Assembly (NCBI RefSeq): GCF_958979055.1
Contig: NC_084899.1
Span: forward strand, 4,153,001 to 4,217,000
DNA length: 64,000 nucleotides
DNA from: Alnus glutinosa
Lineage: Eukaryota > Streptophyta > Magnoliopsida > Fagales > Betulaceae
Reading direction: 5' to 3'
Shown: positions 12,601 to 25,062 of the stretch, in pieces
Layout of the letters: each line of letters opens with the position of its first letter
How positions within the stretch are numbered: position 1 is the stretch's first letter
Position numbers and translations under genes: made by a program
The notes under the pieces: model-generated
Databases searched by the model: none
The model's input: only the letters and a program-made list of their open reading frames with translations
What the model was told of the DNA's origin: nothing

Positions 12601-14630
12601 GAAAAGAGGCAGACCAAGTTGCTAGTGGGTAATATTTGGATGCTTGCTCTTTGGTGGGCGTTCTTTTGGTTGTAGATTTCCTATGGACTTCACTCTATTG
12701 CTCTTCCCGCTCCTTTTTTATGGCATGTTGCAACTTATGAGGTTTTGGGACAAGGTGTACTGGAGGTATTGCTTTATGGGCTGGATTAGTATTTATTAGG
12801 CACATATCCATCTTCGCTATCTGCAGGCTGCAGATATGGATGAAGTTCACTTCCTTATCGCTACTACCGTGCTGTATTAAGTTATGGTTGCACCGGATCC
12901 ATGATTATTGGGGCTTAGGTAAATATATATATACTTTTAAGTATGTTATGGTCCACAGGGTAATGATGTGGCTCTTGTATATAGTAATACCGGAATTGTT
13001 TTCTTTTCGAAGACTGTCAGCAATTACAATATTTGGTGAGTACAAATAGCCACCGTTTGAAATGCTCATTGCTTTAGTTATATTCACTGGTGATATGGAC
13101 CACTTGTTTGGGAACTGACACAAGGGTGTCATCATGTAAACTTCTTACTCTTTCACATAAATATTCTGTTTTCTGCTCTCCATGGCAAGGAAATGCCCCA
13201 AGTGATGGTGACTGTCCTTGCAAACTTTGTTGGAATATGTCATTAGCAGTTTTATGGTCACAGATCTTCAGCTATCACAAGTGTTCTGTACTTTCACTTT
13301 TTCCCCTTATCTTATAAGGCATTGCTTATCTCTGGACTTCACTGGCTTTTCTTTTTTTCAGGATATAGAATTCGTGCAGGTTCCGGATCTCCTGTACGGC
13401 ATAGGGATGCAGATCATCGTTACAGTCCTGATTTTCATCATACCGGTGGACGGCCACGTGGCCGTGACTTTGGTGGCGGGAGGGGTCCTGGTAGATATCG
13501 AGGCTCCACACCCCCTTACGGTCGAGGAAGAGGTGGTGGCAGGCCATTTGGTAGAGCTTTTGATGGGCCTGGGTTTGGTCCTGGGCCATTCAGAGGTGAA
13601 GGCATGAGTAGAAATAATCCAAATGTACGTCCAAGGGAAGGCGATTGGATTTGCCCAGATCCTTCGTAAGTCGATATCTTGCATTTATATTGCAATTTAC
13701 TGTTTTTCTTGATTGTCTGTATGCGTGATTATGTGACAGTTCTGCTATTTACAATATCGTTGGCTTCTGTTTATGTTGTTCTGCAAGTTCTAATTGTATT
13801 TTTGTTATTTGAGAAGGACAATGAATGTGCATTTAGGGGTGTACAGAACCCGCCCGTACCTGCATTTTATTGCTAAAGATTTTTCCAATTTTTTTTTTTG
13901 GCTATTCTATTGCTAGTTTTCCAGTAGGTATTAGGTGCAAACACTTTGTTGCTTGAGGAATTGAAGTGTACATTCTTGGCCATATTTCACTTATTCTTGA
14001 TTGTGCCTCAGGTGTAGAAACCTGAATTTTGCGAGGCGGGAGTACTGTAACACCTGCAACATGTTTCGCTATGCACCTGTTGGAAGTCCTCGTAGAGGAA
14101 ATCCTGGTCCACCTCCTCCACATGCTCCCCCAAGGCGCTTCCCTGGCCCTCCAGTGGAGCGTTCCCCTGGCAGGACGATGAATGGCTATAGGTCCCCTCC
14201 TCGCGGTTGGGCTAGGGATGGCCCCAGGGAGTTTGGGGCTGGTGGTCTACCACCTCCAAGGCACGAAGGCAGGTTTTCTGATCACCACATGCAGAGAGAA
14301 CGGTTGGACTATCCAGAAGATGACTACAGAGGGAGGAGCAAGTTTGATAGGCCAATTCCAATAGATTGGGGTCATAGGGACCATGGAAGGGATCCCATAT
14401 TCAATGGAAGGAAAGGATTTGAGAGGAGGCCACCATCTCCACCGCCGCCGCCGCCGCCACCAGCACCATTTCCTCATCGTGACCGCTGGACTCGTGATAT
14501 CAGAGAGAGGAGCCGCTCTCCGATAAGGGGCGGCCCACCACCGAAAGACTATCGCCGGGATATGTTTGTGGAACGGGGACGAGATGATCGGCGTGCTGTG
14601 GGGCGAGACAGAATTGGAAATGCATATTAG
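9635..14630 (+). CDS. RanBP2-type zinc-finger, RGG/proline-rich RNA-binding protein
   Basis: Exons 9635-9842, 13362-13665 and 14012-14630; 376 aa; all GT-AG with agreeing phases. The start MSAREKDQTT is the first ATG of the open frame. One RanBP2 zinc finger spans residues 164-187: DWICPDPSC...NLNF...CNTC, ligands Cys167, Cys172, Cys183, Cys186; the codon for Ser171 is split by intron 2, which cuts the finger in two. Before it are a Gly/Arg-rich part (RGRGGGRPFGR) and a Gly-rich N-terminus; after it come Pro-rich stretches, a run of eight prolines and an RSRSP-like basic tail. Such fingers bind single-stranded RNA and such tails are common in splicing factors, so a nuclear RNA role is inferred. 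It is followed by a TCX5-like gene, as At4g28990 is in Arabidopsis, and is probably its orthologue. Intron 1 is 3.5 kb long. Confidence 0.85.
10602..10782. mobile_element. Mutator-type foldback MITE in intron 1 of the zinc-finger gene
   Basis: A 181-bp near-perfect hairpin: the left arm starts GAGAAATGTTACATGTA and the right arm, on the other strand, GAAAAATACTACATGTA; both arms contain GATGTGGAG. It is flanked by an exact 9-bp duplication GAAAGTTTG (10593-10601 and 10783-10791). No coding capacity. Termini match the family at 6482-6641. Confidence 0.85.
11440..11488 (+). other. Candidate cassette (poison) exon in intron 1 of the zinc-finger gene
   Basis: A 49-nt stretch lies between a good acceptor (T-rich tract, then TGTTACAG) and a consensus donor (GT|GTGAGT). 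It is open in the frame coming from exon 1 (AL NVAYKHLGLEEGMLV). Its length is not a multiple of three; joined to exon 2 it gives a stop (ATA TAG) at once. It would therefore truncate the protein before the zinc finger. Read from sequence only; use of these sites is unproven. Confidence 0.35.
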
Positions 14631-16062
14631 CAAGCGGCCAGAGGACAAAATTTGTATGTGTAATTGTGGTTTAAGTAGTCAGTCTTGTGTTTTTGTCTAG
14701 AGAGGAAGGATAATTCACAGCTCAGGACTAAACCCGTGCTTTGTTTCTAACCTTGGTAATATTGTATAACTTCAAATAGGTAAAATACTCGATTTTGAAA
14801 TTATTAGTCCTGTTGTTGTCTTGTTGACATAAAAAGGGACAAATATCAGTGGTGGTGGTAGATTTTTTTTCGCCATCTTGTTTTGCTGCTTCTGCTTTTC
14901 GTAGATAATGCTTGAGCTTCGAGTTCCCACCGTGGAGATTGTGCTGCTGTCATTTTCATGGACCTTTCAACACTTATTCCGAGTCTTTGCAGTCAACAAG
15001 ATAAATTATGACTTTTCCACGGCTTGCCACGCCGCATAAAATTGCAAGAGGCTGTTTTCGTGAGGGGCCGGTATTTTGTCCGTTCAAAGCGGAGAATGGG
15101 TTCTTCTGTTTTTTGTTTATAAATTCAGAAACTTCGGATTTAACAAATTTGTCAAAAAGTGTGATTTGATAATTTTCATGAGTAATAAAACATTTTTGTC
15201 ATAATCAGTTCGATAGACGAAAGATGCATTTATTTTACTCAATTCGAGATTCTGACATTGTGGCGGGAAGCTTGGGATGCTTACATATGAATCATATGAT
15301 TGGATGGCTTCTTTAAATTCTAAATTACTGTTTTTAAATTAAATGGTTGTTCTCTATTATAGAAATATTTGGATAGAAATTTTATATAAATCGGTTTGTA
15401 AGAAATTTCTTTCAATCCACATACAAGATTGACATGTGAGAAACATGTGTTTCTTACATGCTTACATGTTTTTTTAATAGCATTAACAAAAAAATACGTG
15501 TTTCTCACATGTTTAAAGGACACATATCCTTTTTATATGTGAGTTATATGAAATTTTTTACAAATTAATTTGTAAGAAATTTCTGTCATAAATATTTTGT
15601 TAAAAAAAATAAAATAATAAGTATTGAAGTGATGGCTGTTAAATTGATTGAGGTAATAAATGTTGTATGGTAAAAATTGATTTACTTTCTGGTATTAAGT
15701 TTTATTCATCGATTTAAATTTTTACAATAAATTTCAAAATTGAATTATAAAGTTGACAACGAATTAGTCACAAGTGTAATATTTGTGTGTTAGTAGTTAC
15801 TGCACCTTCTTGTTTCGCTAGAAATCCGTAGTTTTCCAATCTTGGCCGTCTATTCCTTGCCTCGTACCACCTAGAAAATCTCCGATCACACCTCGGAAAA
15901 CTTTACCTCCAAGTCAACAACTCCTCGGAGACCCTTTAGCGCCAATTTTATTTTACTTTTCACTTTTAACGGAGCGGAATCTTTAGAAAAATTCCCTCGT
16001 TTTCCACCTGTCCAGTCACATCCATCCACGCGTCACCAACGTCATCACACTAGGCCATCATG
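14631..16062. other. 3' UTR of the zinc-finger gene and intergenic space
   Basis: The 3' UTR of the zinc-finger gene probably runs to about 14820-14850. From 15100 to 15800 the sequence is AT-rich with no gene. Short repeats of the ACATGTGTTTCTCACATG type occur at 15430-15515. From 15830 the composition rises into the promoter of the CXC gene. Confidence 0.45.
15939..15946 (-). promoter_or_regulatory. E2F-type site upstream of the CXC gene
   Basis: ATTGGCGC on the minus strand fits the plant E2F consensus WTTSSCSS, about 750 bp before the start codon. A TTTGAA (CHR-type, TTYGAA) motif follows at 16291-16296. These motifs are short and occur by chance; they are noted because TCX5/6 proteins act in the DREAM complex with E2F partners. 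Confidence 0.3.
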
Positions 16063-16072
16063 GCCACGTGGC
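16063..16072. promoter_or_regulatory. Palindromic G-box
   Basis: GCCACGTGGC is a perfect 10-bp palindrome with the CACGTG core bound by plant bZIP and bHLH factors. It lies about 640 bp before the CXC gene's start codon, in a more GC-rich promoter stretch. Function inferred from the motif alone. Confidence 0.5.
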
Positions 16073-16699
16073 AAGTTTTCAGTAGAGGCCAAAAGCACCC
16101 GATCATTTTCCCTTACAGAATTCCGCTCAAAATCGCTTTTGTGGAAAATTATCATGCTCCGTGATCCGACGGTCAACCACTGACTACTCACACTCCTATG
16201 AATTCAAACCGTTCGATCACTCGTTCCAACTTTCACCGTTGGATCAAACCACCATCGCTGATCCCACCGTCCAATATTCACAAAATTGAATTTGAAAAGC
16301 TTGGGAGAGAGAGGGAGCAGAGACGAACAACAAAAGGTCCCATTGCTCCTCTCCTCTTCTTCTTCTTCTTCGACCCCTCCATTGCTTTCTCTTAAGGTCC
16401 CAAACTGTGTCTCTCTCTTTGAAATTTTTTGAAATTTTGCAATTTTTTTAATTCCTCTCTCTGTGTGCGAATCGAAGCCCTCTCAATTTCGGTCACTATT
16501 CGCTGAACTTTGGCGTTTTCAGCTGCGAAATCGTTTATTTTTCTGTATTTGAATTTATCTCGGTGGCTTCCGATTTGGTTTTGGATCTGAAAGTGTCTGA
16601 GTTTGAGGAATTTTGGTGATTATTTGGGAGTAATCAGCGGGATTGAGTTATTGGAAAGAGAAAAAGGAATTGTGATTGAGTTTTCGAATTTTGAATTTG

Positions 16700-18348
16700 A
16701 TGGGAGAAGGTGAGGGAAGCGATTTCCCTCTGAAGAAGGCTCAATCTGAAGGCGCCGCGGCCTTGGCCTCGACGGAGGCTCCGGCGACGAAGAAACTCGC
16801 GAGGCAGCTGGATTTCACGGGCTTCGGTGGCGGCGGCGGGGGCTCCGGGAGTGTGGCCCTGCCGGAGCACCCGCAGCCACAATTGCAGTCGCAGTCGCAG
16901 TCGCAGTCGCAGCCACAGCCACAGCCACAGCCACAGCCACAGCCGCAGATGGTTGCGGCCACGGTGACAGTGGCACCGGCGCATCCGAAGCCGGTGGCGA
17001 TTCCGGTGCCGCCGCCGCCGCATACGGCTCATCCACCAGTGAGGGTTGTGTAAGTTTGTTTAACTCTGGCTTTTGAGTAACAAAATTTTGTATTTTGTTT
17101 GGGCGATTGGTTTGTTGAGAATAATGCTTAATCAGTTTGAAAGATTTGGTCTTTTCGAAGAGTGCTTGCGGTTTGTTGAGAAGGAATTTTAGTTTTTGAT
17201 TTGGAAGCTTTGGCCGATGGGGAGTGAAGTGTGTGTTATTGTGTTTGTTGGTTTATTGAGAAAGTCCTGATTTGTTCGAAAGATTTGCTTTTGGCGTGTG
17301 AAGTTGCTGTGTTTCTGGAAATTATGAGAGCCCTGATTGGCATCCTAGCTTATTCAAGTTACAGTGGTTTCTTTATATGGAGCTCTTATTCAAATTTTGT
17401 TACTTTGTTTGTTACTTTTGTAGATCGTTTTAGTTATTTATTTCCTATATTTATAGAGCCGTGGAAAGATTAATTTCTTTCCACTAACTTAATTTTTAGT
17501 CCTTTTAATCTCCAAAAACTCAGCAATTTGTTTCTCACCCGTCTTCATATTATATCGTACAAAAGGTGTATCAGGAGCTTTTTGTTTTATTCATTTTGCT
17601 AGTGTATTTGTCTTATAAATAATAAATATTATTCTAATTCCTTCAAGCACAAACTCTACCCTGTTATCCCTGTATGAATTCTCCATGTTGTAGATATCTT
17701 CTATAATGGTGTATTAGGTGATCTATGCCACATCTATGAAATTGAACTTTGTTGCTTTTTATTTATTTATTTACTCTCTTTTGTCCCTGTGCTTTGGTAA
17801 AAGCTCCTTAAGCTAATCAGCCCGTGTTGTAACCCTTCTCCCAACCCCAAACCCCACTGAAAGTGGGATTGGCATTGCTATGACTTTAGGTCATTGAAAC
17901 TCAATTTGTTGTAGGTGAACTGATGCGACTATGAGTTCTGATCTTAAATTTTATGCATATAGTAAAGACATATTTGCACCAAAACTTGAAGTTTATGGAA
18001 GCAGTTGTACATACACGAATACTTTACCAATATGGCACATGATAGAAGCTCAAGATGTATCTCTTAATTTTGGTATAACTCTACCCCTTCTTTCTGCAGA
18101 AAACCAGATTCACCAAAATCAAGACCAAGATCCAATTCTGATGTCAAAGATGCTACTCCCAAGAAACAAAAACAGTGCAATTGTAAACACTCACGATGCT
18201 TAAAGTTGTAAGTACATGACCTCTTTATGCTCTCCTGGAAGAAGATGGTGTGTTGTTCTACTCTTGAATTACTATGCTTGTATAAAGATATATATACATT
18301 ATTTATGTGTATACACAAGCTCGGGCACACAAATAAATAAATAAATAA

Positions 18349-18388
<40 letters not shown>

Positions 18389-21300
18389 TACTCTTGAATT
18401 ACTGTGCTGATGTATGTATTTGCCCAGATATATAAACACACTTTTATCCATTTATTTATAAAAATTTATAATTATTATACCATTTAATATGGTGCTGTGG
18501 TCCCACTCACTTCTTTTACCATTTAATTCTAGGTTCCATAGCAAGAGCTGGCAACGTTTTGCCTGAATATTCTTTATGAACCAAAAAGGAAGAAAAATTA
18601 TGCATTTCTTAATTCATTGTTTCTTCTTTTAGCTAAGGAGTTACATATTTACATGAAATCTTTGAGTTCTCATCAAGGAGATAAATCCAAATGGTAGCTA
18701 GTAGTTGGGTACTCTCCGAATAGTACATAGCATGTTGTAGAATATTATGAGAATGATGTGTCATCTTCCATTATCCTCTGTGTGTGTGTATTTGCTTTGC
18801 AATTTTCAATTGATTTGTCATTATGCACAGGTCGATAAATCAGCGTAATAGATAATGGTAAAAATTGGTTGGGTTGGGGTAGGCTGAAGGCAACTGCAAT
18901 CCCAACCCAAGGGTATAAATGGTAACAGTATTACGCAACTAATAAATGATAACTAAATAAAAAGATTCCTCTCATACTTGCAACAAAAAGTGATTGTGTA
19001 AGTACAGATTAACACAATGTTTAAGTAACATTTGGTTTGAACCATAATTACACATACTGCAAATGCCCTTGTGGTACTGCAACTTTTGTTGAACTGTTGA
19101 GTTGGCCAATTCTCCTTGTTCTGCTATGTTTTTCCTTAAACAATTTTTTCTAGTGTGTTTAGTTTATCTGCAACGCTTATTTCATAAAACAATGTACTTA
19201 TATCAGATTTACTGGACAAAAAATTGGGTCACACAAACACTATGTGCGTGTATACTTATATGTGCCTTCGTGTGTGTTTGATTAACTTAATACATTGTAT
19301 GTGGAAACCTGTAAGTCCATAACTGATGTAGATTGAGACGCTGCATCAGTATCCTATGCTTACTGAAGCATTCAAATATACGAGGCTTGATCCTATGCTT
19401 CTATTGGCTTAAAGACAAACTAAGTTGTGCCTCTAAGTAACTTTTTGTTCCTGCTATCATTCTCAATTATCTTGCGGCAATTTCTTTTTGGTATAAATTG
19501 TATGCAATTTAATATTTCTTATGAGATCTTTTTTCTGATGTGAAACTCGTTTTGTCAATGTCATCATGATCAGGTATTGCGAGTGTTTTGCATCTGGAAT
19601 ATACTGTGATGGGTGCAACTGTGTAAATTGTTATAACAACGTTGAGAATGAAGCTGCTAGGCGAGAAGCGGTAGAAGCTACTTTAGAGCGTAATCCAAAT
19701 GCATTCAGGCCAAAAATTGCCAGCAGCCCACATGCATTGCGGGATAGTAGGGTATGTTCATCTAATAATGCTACATTTTGAATTTTATTTATCAGGTACT
19801 GAGGTAACCTTGCAGTTTTTAGTATAGACACAACATGTAAGAAGTTTAGTATTTTAGCTATCTTGTTATTAATGGAGCTACCTGGCCCTACCGATGTTTC
19901 TAAGGGGTTCCCTTTTAACATGTTTCTAGCCATTGTGGCATCTTTGTTACTGTCAATGATGGATCTATTTCTGAGACACCATTCTAGATATCTATTCTAG
20001 CTTTTATTGTTGTCATGTGGGAATGTTGTGCTAAAACTTGTGACATCAGGAAGGAATTTACGATATTGCATACAGTTTCCTGGTATCTGCGTAAGATGAT
20101 TACTAAGAATTGGTGGATAGAGCATATTAGAATATTAATGATTAAATTTACAATTTTTTATAAGCTTAAATTTTTGGGATAAGTAGAGACTTAACATGGT
20201 ATCAGAATAGAGGTTATGAGTTCGACCGCTGACTCTATAGTTACCTCCAATTTCAGGTAGCTGGGATTCACTTATTAAGGGGGAGTTTGCACTCACACTT
20301 GAAGGGGGGTGTTAAAAAATTAATTAAATGATTAAATTCACAATTTCCTATAAGTTTAAGCTTTTGAGATAAGTGGTGATTTAACATAGAATTGTTATTA
20401 TTTTAGTTATTGCACTCCACCTTTATGTGCATGTTTAAGTTTTTCTTTTTTCTCTTTTTTTTTTTTTTTTGCTTCACATTCTGGTTTTTTTGGGCTGTGC
20501 GTGCATGTTTGTGTTCCTTTTTTTGAATTGTATATAATTAGAATATTTTGTAGGGAAAATGCAAAATTAGTCTCTTTGGTTACATCGATTTGTAATAAGC
20601 TCCTTGTGGTATAAAATTTTTGAGACCTCACTTTGGTAAGCAAAAAAAAAACAAATACGTCCTTGCACCCAACTTCTTTCCAATTTTTTTACGGAAATTA
20701 TTAAATGTCACACCAACACCAATTATATTATGACACTTGAATTAAAAAAATAACAGTAATGTAAATATAAATATAAAAATTATTTAAAAAAAAAAAAAAA
20801 AACTAGAGGGCGTGGCCGAGCCACTCCTTTCTTTATTGTGGGTGACATGTATCATAATATAATTAGTGTTGATGTGGCATTTGACGGTTTCGTAAAAATT
20901 TTGGACAAAAGTTGGGTGCAAGGACCCTTTTTTTTCTTTCTTACCACAATGAGTTCTCAACAAATTTTTATACCATAAGGAGCTTATTGCAAATCGGTGT
21001 GACGACAAGGACTAATTTTCCATTTTTCCCTATTTTGTATAATGTCATTATGAACATATCGACATAGAAAAACGAAAATAACATGTTCCCAACTAATAAA
21101 TTGAAATGTTTACCTTGTTAATACACTTATTGAACTTTTTTCTATTAGTATACTTTTAAACATTCATATCTTGACAAGCATTTGATGGTGTTTGAGTTAT
21201 ATGCAGGAGGAGGCTGGGGAAGTTTTAATATTGGGAAAGCACAACAAGGGATGCCATTGCAAAAAATCTGGGTGCCTCAAAAAGTACTGTGAGTGCTTTC

Positions 21301-23533
21301 AAGCCAACATTCTCTGCTCTGAAAATTGTAAATGCATAGACTGCAAGAATTTTGAGGGTAGTGAAGAGAGACAGGCTCTATTCCACGGAGATCAAGGCAA
21401 CAACATGGCATATATTCAGCAGGCAGCAAATGCTGCCATAACCGGAGCTATTGGATCCTCTGGCTATGCATCATCCCCTCCGATGTCAAGGAAAAGAAGA
21501 GGTCAGGAGCTCTTCTTTGCTTCAGCTGCTAAGGATCCATCCATTCACCGGCTTGGGCAATTTCAACAGGTAAACTTGATCTTGGCATATTTGAAGAGGA
21601 GTATATTTTGAGTGGTTAATGGCTAAAGAGCGAGAACATCAGTGAATAATTATTGTTGTTATTCAAATTCTGGCTTCCAATAAAATCACTTGACCATATC
21701 TGTGTTTTATATGGATTTTGAGAGTTATGTTTTAGTCAAGAAAAGACGTGACTGAAGTTATTAATGATCGTCTCTGCATTGGTAGGGAATGGCTGCTGTC
21801 TCTTTAGTACGTGGAATCTTGTAATTTTTGATTATTTACTACCACCGAACTTCCTCTCATTTTGACGCTTGGGTGCTACCTTCAGAATTCGTGATGGTAT
21901 ATTTAAGTTTATGTTTCTATGTTTATCAGGCAAATCATCTTAAAGCTTCTGCACCCTCCTCTTCCTTGTCCTCCGTCCCAGGTGCTCGTGTTGGTGGCAA
22001 TGCAGCATTAGGCCCTTCAAAATTTACCTACAGGTAAAAATGGTTGTATTCAGGAAGATGCCATTAATCTGCTCGGTTACAATACTAACTTGTATATGAT
22101 TGTTTAAGGTCTCTCTTAGCAGACATCATCCAACCGCAGGATGTGAGGGAGCTTTGCTCGGTTTTGGTGGTCTTAGCAGGAGAAGCTGCCAGAACAATTA
22201 CAGGTATATCATGATTTGTATATAAGAAGTTCATATAATAGGCTGGGTCCAATGGTATCTAAATTACCATTACTGAGGAATTGTGAGGTGCATTTAGAGG
22301 TTTTATAGGATATATATTAACTGATGAGTTATTTATTGATTCTAGAACATATGATGAACTTGATTAATATGTCCAGAGCAAACAAATGAAACAGAAAAGC
22401 AGGCAGAAGATCAGACAGAAACTTCCCATGCTTCTTCGACTCAAGAAAGGTTTCAAACCCGGAAGGAACCTGATGTTGAGAAAGCTGTGGCTGATGATTG
22501 TTCAAGTGCAACCCAGACCGATAAAATTGGTGCCGAAGATTCCAGTTCAGATGGTGCTGATGTGCCAAAAGGAAGGCCAATGTCTCCTGGAACTTTAGCG
22601 TTGATGTGTGATGAAGTAGATGCGATGTTCATGGCATCTGCTTCATCTGATGGGTTGATGGGCCATGGCAATACGTCTTCACAGTTGCCTGATGGACAAG
22701 GCATGACAGAGGTCTTTACAGAGCAGGAAAGGATTGTTCTGACAAAGCTTCGAGACTGTCTTAATAGGCTCATTACTTTTGGAGAAATAAAAGGCAAGTT
22801 AATCTCCCTCTAAGTTTGATTAGTAGTTGTTGCATGAAAAAAAGCCATATCGATTTTTTCAAACTAATAAACACACTGTTTGGGACAACAAAAAACTTCA
22901 ACGACATAGTCGAGAAATAACCACAAAAAAATGGCTGTCATTTTATCTGCACTATTAATTCTTAAAAATCAACATTACACAGCTAAAATTTGTTACGATG
23001 ATTGTTTCCTTATGGGGTATGCAAGATTGGAAGATGGCTTCCCTGCAATCAGGAAGTCTGCATGACTAAAATCAGCCGGCTGTAAATTATGCATGCCACA
23101 TGCCACTTTGATCTGTCTGCTTTGTCTAACCTGGTCAATTATAATGAATCTGAACTTTCTTTGTATAGATGGGGTAGAGCTTATTTAGTATAGATAAAGT
23201 TGACAACAATAATAAATTTCGTGGTTTAGTATTGATAATTAATGGCATCCTCTTCCATGACACATTACAGAGACAAACTGTTCGTCATTTGCCAGAACTG
23301 AATCGGGTGATCAAAAAGACTTACTGAGCAATGGTGCTGCCAATGCCAATGTGAAAATTGAAGCAGGGCATCAACAAGGAGCAGTTAAAAATGGTATTTC
23401 AAAAACTGTTGTTCCACCTACAGGCAAGACATCTGCTCAGATGGTCACTCCAGCAGTTGCTGACCTCCTTCCAAAAGTTCCACTCCTCCCCGAAAATGGC
23501 GATAGCAAACAGAAGACTGAAAAGGAGATGTAG
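16700..23533 (+). CDS. TCX5: CPP/TSO1-like CXC-domain transcription factor (TCX5/6 type)
   Basis: Exons 16700-17049, 18100-18207, 19574-19751, 21207-21569, 21930-22033, 22109-22203, 22377-22793 and 23271-23533; 625 aa. Intron 7 uses a GC donor (AAAG|GCAAGT). Two cysteine-rich CXC repeats: residues 143-172 ([16 protein letters not shown] ... CDGCNCVNC) and about 228-262 ([16 protein letters not shown] ... CKCIDC), joined by the conserved linker RNPNAF (192-197). Each binds zinc and together they contact the CHR element (TTYGAA) in DNA. The N-terminus has a low-complexity (QS)n(QP)n run at about residues 60-84. Family members TCX5/6 belong to the plant DREAM complex and repress cell-cycle and DNA-methylation genes; TSO1 and SOL proteins are relatives. 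Lying between the RanBP2-finger gene and AIM1 matches At4g29000. The ATG at 16700 is chosen as the first in frame. Orthology with TCX5 rests on gene order plus family. Confidence 0.93.
18331..18386. repeat. AAAT/AT microsatellite in intron 2 of the CXC gene
   Basis: A run of AAAT units followed by an uninterrupted AT dinucleotide repeat, ending at 18386. The same text 'ctactcttgaattactgtgct' occurs before (about 18258) and after (about 18387) it, so a short duplication brackets the array. Confidence 0.85.
20133..20386 (+). mobile_element. TRIM (miniature LTR retrotransposon) in intron 3 of the CXC gene
   Basis: Left LTR 20133-20196 and right LTR 20310-20386 share ATGATTAAATT...CAATTT and end in TTAACA. 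Directly after the left LTR is TGGTATCAGA (20197-20206), the usual tRNA-Met primer-binding site. Directly before the right LTR is a purine tract, GAAGGGGGG. An exact 5-bp target duplication TAGAA flanks the element (20128-20132 and 20387-20391). At 254 bp with no coding capacity this is a textbook TRIM. The left LTR has a small deletion. Confidence 0.92.
20553..21030. mobile_element. Mutator-type foldback MITE in intron 3 of the CXC gene
   Basis: A 478-bp element with long imperfect inverted arms. Left end GGGAAAATGCAAAATTAGTC; right end on the other strand GGGAAAAATGGAAAATTAGT. Both arms contain AATAAGCTCCTT and GGTATAAAA. An exact 9-bp duplication TATTTTGTA flanks it (20544-20552 and 21031-21039). 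It lies only about 160 bp after the TRIM. No coding capacity; a transcript through it would form a long hairpin. Confidence 0.92.
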
Positions 23534-24635
23534 AAAGATTTTAACACAGAAATTGGCCCAAGGTATTCCCCTGCATCTCGAAAAATACTACACCATTGTT
23601 GGATTTTCTTGAATGCAGAAGTGTGAAAATGGAATGAGGCCGCATTGCTAGAGCTGACAGGGATCTAATCCGATGTTTCTTTTTCTTTTCTATGCCATTA
23701 ATATATTTCTAAATTAATTTCCAGCATCAACCATAGTTTGAGCAGAAAGGGGTGTAATATGATGTTCCTTGTAATTGCATAAGATATGATTTAGATTATC
23801 AAATGCCGGTGACAATATAGCTTGTATTGTTAGGCGCTAGGAATTTTTTCCCCTGCATCTCCAAAAATACTATTCACATCTCTAGAGAAACAAAGAGCAG
23901 TTTGATAATTTATGGTGGAATACGTTTCTTAGAATATCTTCAAGAGTAAGTAAAGAGTAATCTGTTTAATGTTTGTTTTTTTTTTTTTGTTTTTTTGTTG
24001 TGGTCAATTTTAAATATGCACTTTTTGCTTGGGAGAATTTTATGGTCCCCATGTATTTATAATTGTTAATCCTAACAAAACAACTGGATTTGTTCTTTAA
24101 TTAGACAGTTGATGTGAATAAACGATTTGTGATCGTTGACTCCAACTTGCTGCCTTGGGAACCCAAACGTATTGCCATTCAAATCACCTGAACGGCACTC
24201 CGTTGTCGAGGACTCAGGGTCCAGCTAGCTACAACACAAGGGTCCGGCTCCGGCTCCGGCTCCAATTCCTTTGAACTAGTAAGCAGCATTATTTGCTGAA
24301 GGAGAAATATATAGAAAACTAAATGGATTCATCTTTAAGTTCTTCATTGCTCTACCAAAGAAATATATAGACCAATGGCCAAGCGGTGAGTCTCTAATCT
24401 CAATGGAAGGAGATCCCCACACCCCAGCTGTGTCTCCACAGCTCCATGGCCAGAGCGTCACAGTTTGACTGCGGGTCTTCATGACCAAGTGAGGGGCTTT
24501 TTTATTATTGTTATTGTTATTTTAAGATACATAATTGTATTTTCCCACGAATGATAGGAATCATAATAAATAATTTCAATCACGTGACCCATTTTCTGTC
24601 CAGGTCAACAAAAAATGTGATGCAGGATGGTGTAG
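23534..24635. other. 3' UTR of the CXC gene and intergenic space
   Basis: The 3' UTR of the CXC gene probably ends around 23780-23850. A short GGCTCC hexamer repeat is at about 24243-24265. No other gene signal. Confidence 0.45.
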
Positions 24636-25062
24636 TAAGGGTGAAAACCTGGATACGGTTACCGGTTATTAGGTAAAATCAGTAATCGGATATTTACTAA
24701 TCAGCGGTTACCAGTTGGTACCCAGTTTTTCGGGTTGGTAACCAAAATTTTAAAAAAAAAATTGGATTTTTTGGGCTTAATTTGAGTATTGGACATACTT
24801 TTTGGGCTTAATTTAGACCTTTTTAGCTCTTTAAAAAAAAATTTCAACTTTTTTTAGCTGAATATGTTGGCCTAAGTTAAAATTGAAGTAAAAATGTAAA
24901 ACTCAAAATTTTATTATTTTAATTATATATATATATATATATATATTGGTTATAACCAGTTTTAATATTTTCTAAAACCAGTAATTGATCTAGTAGGGCC
25001 GGTTACCGGTTATTTTTAACCGGGTACCAAGCTGGTTATAATCGACCGGCTTTACACTCCTA
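24636..25062. mobile_element. Non-autonomous hAT-like element rich in GGTTACCGGTT
   Basis: Ends TAAGGGTGAAAACC on the left and, on the other strand, TAGGAGTGTAAAGCC on the right. Flanking 8-bp sequences TGGTGTAG (24628-24635) and TGACGTAG (25063-25070) agree at 6 of 8 bases, consistent with an old hAT insertion. Inside are many copies of GGTTACCGGTT and GGTTATAACC and an AT run at 24926-24946. No coding capacity. Confidence 0.6.

Noticed and set aside
16634-17036. Repetitive antisense frames ([10 protein letters not shown] type) opposite CXC exon 1
   Set aside because: Mirror of the (QS)n(QP)n coding repeat; the plus-strand frame splices into a real protein.
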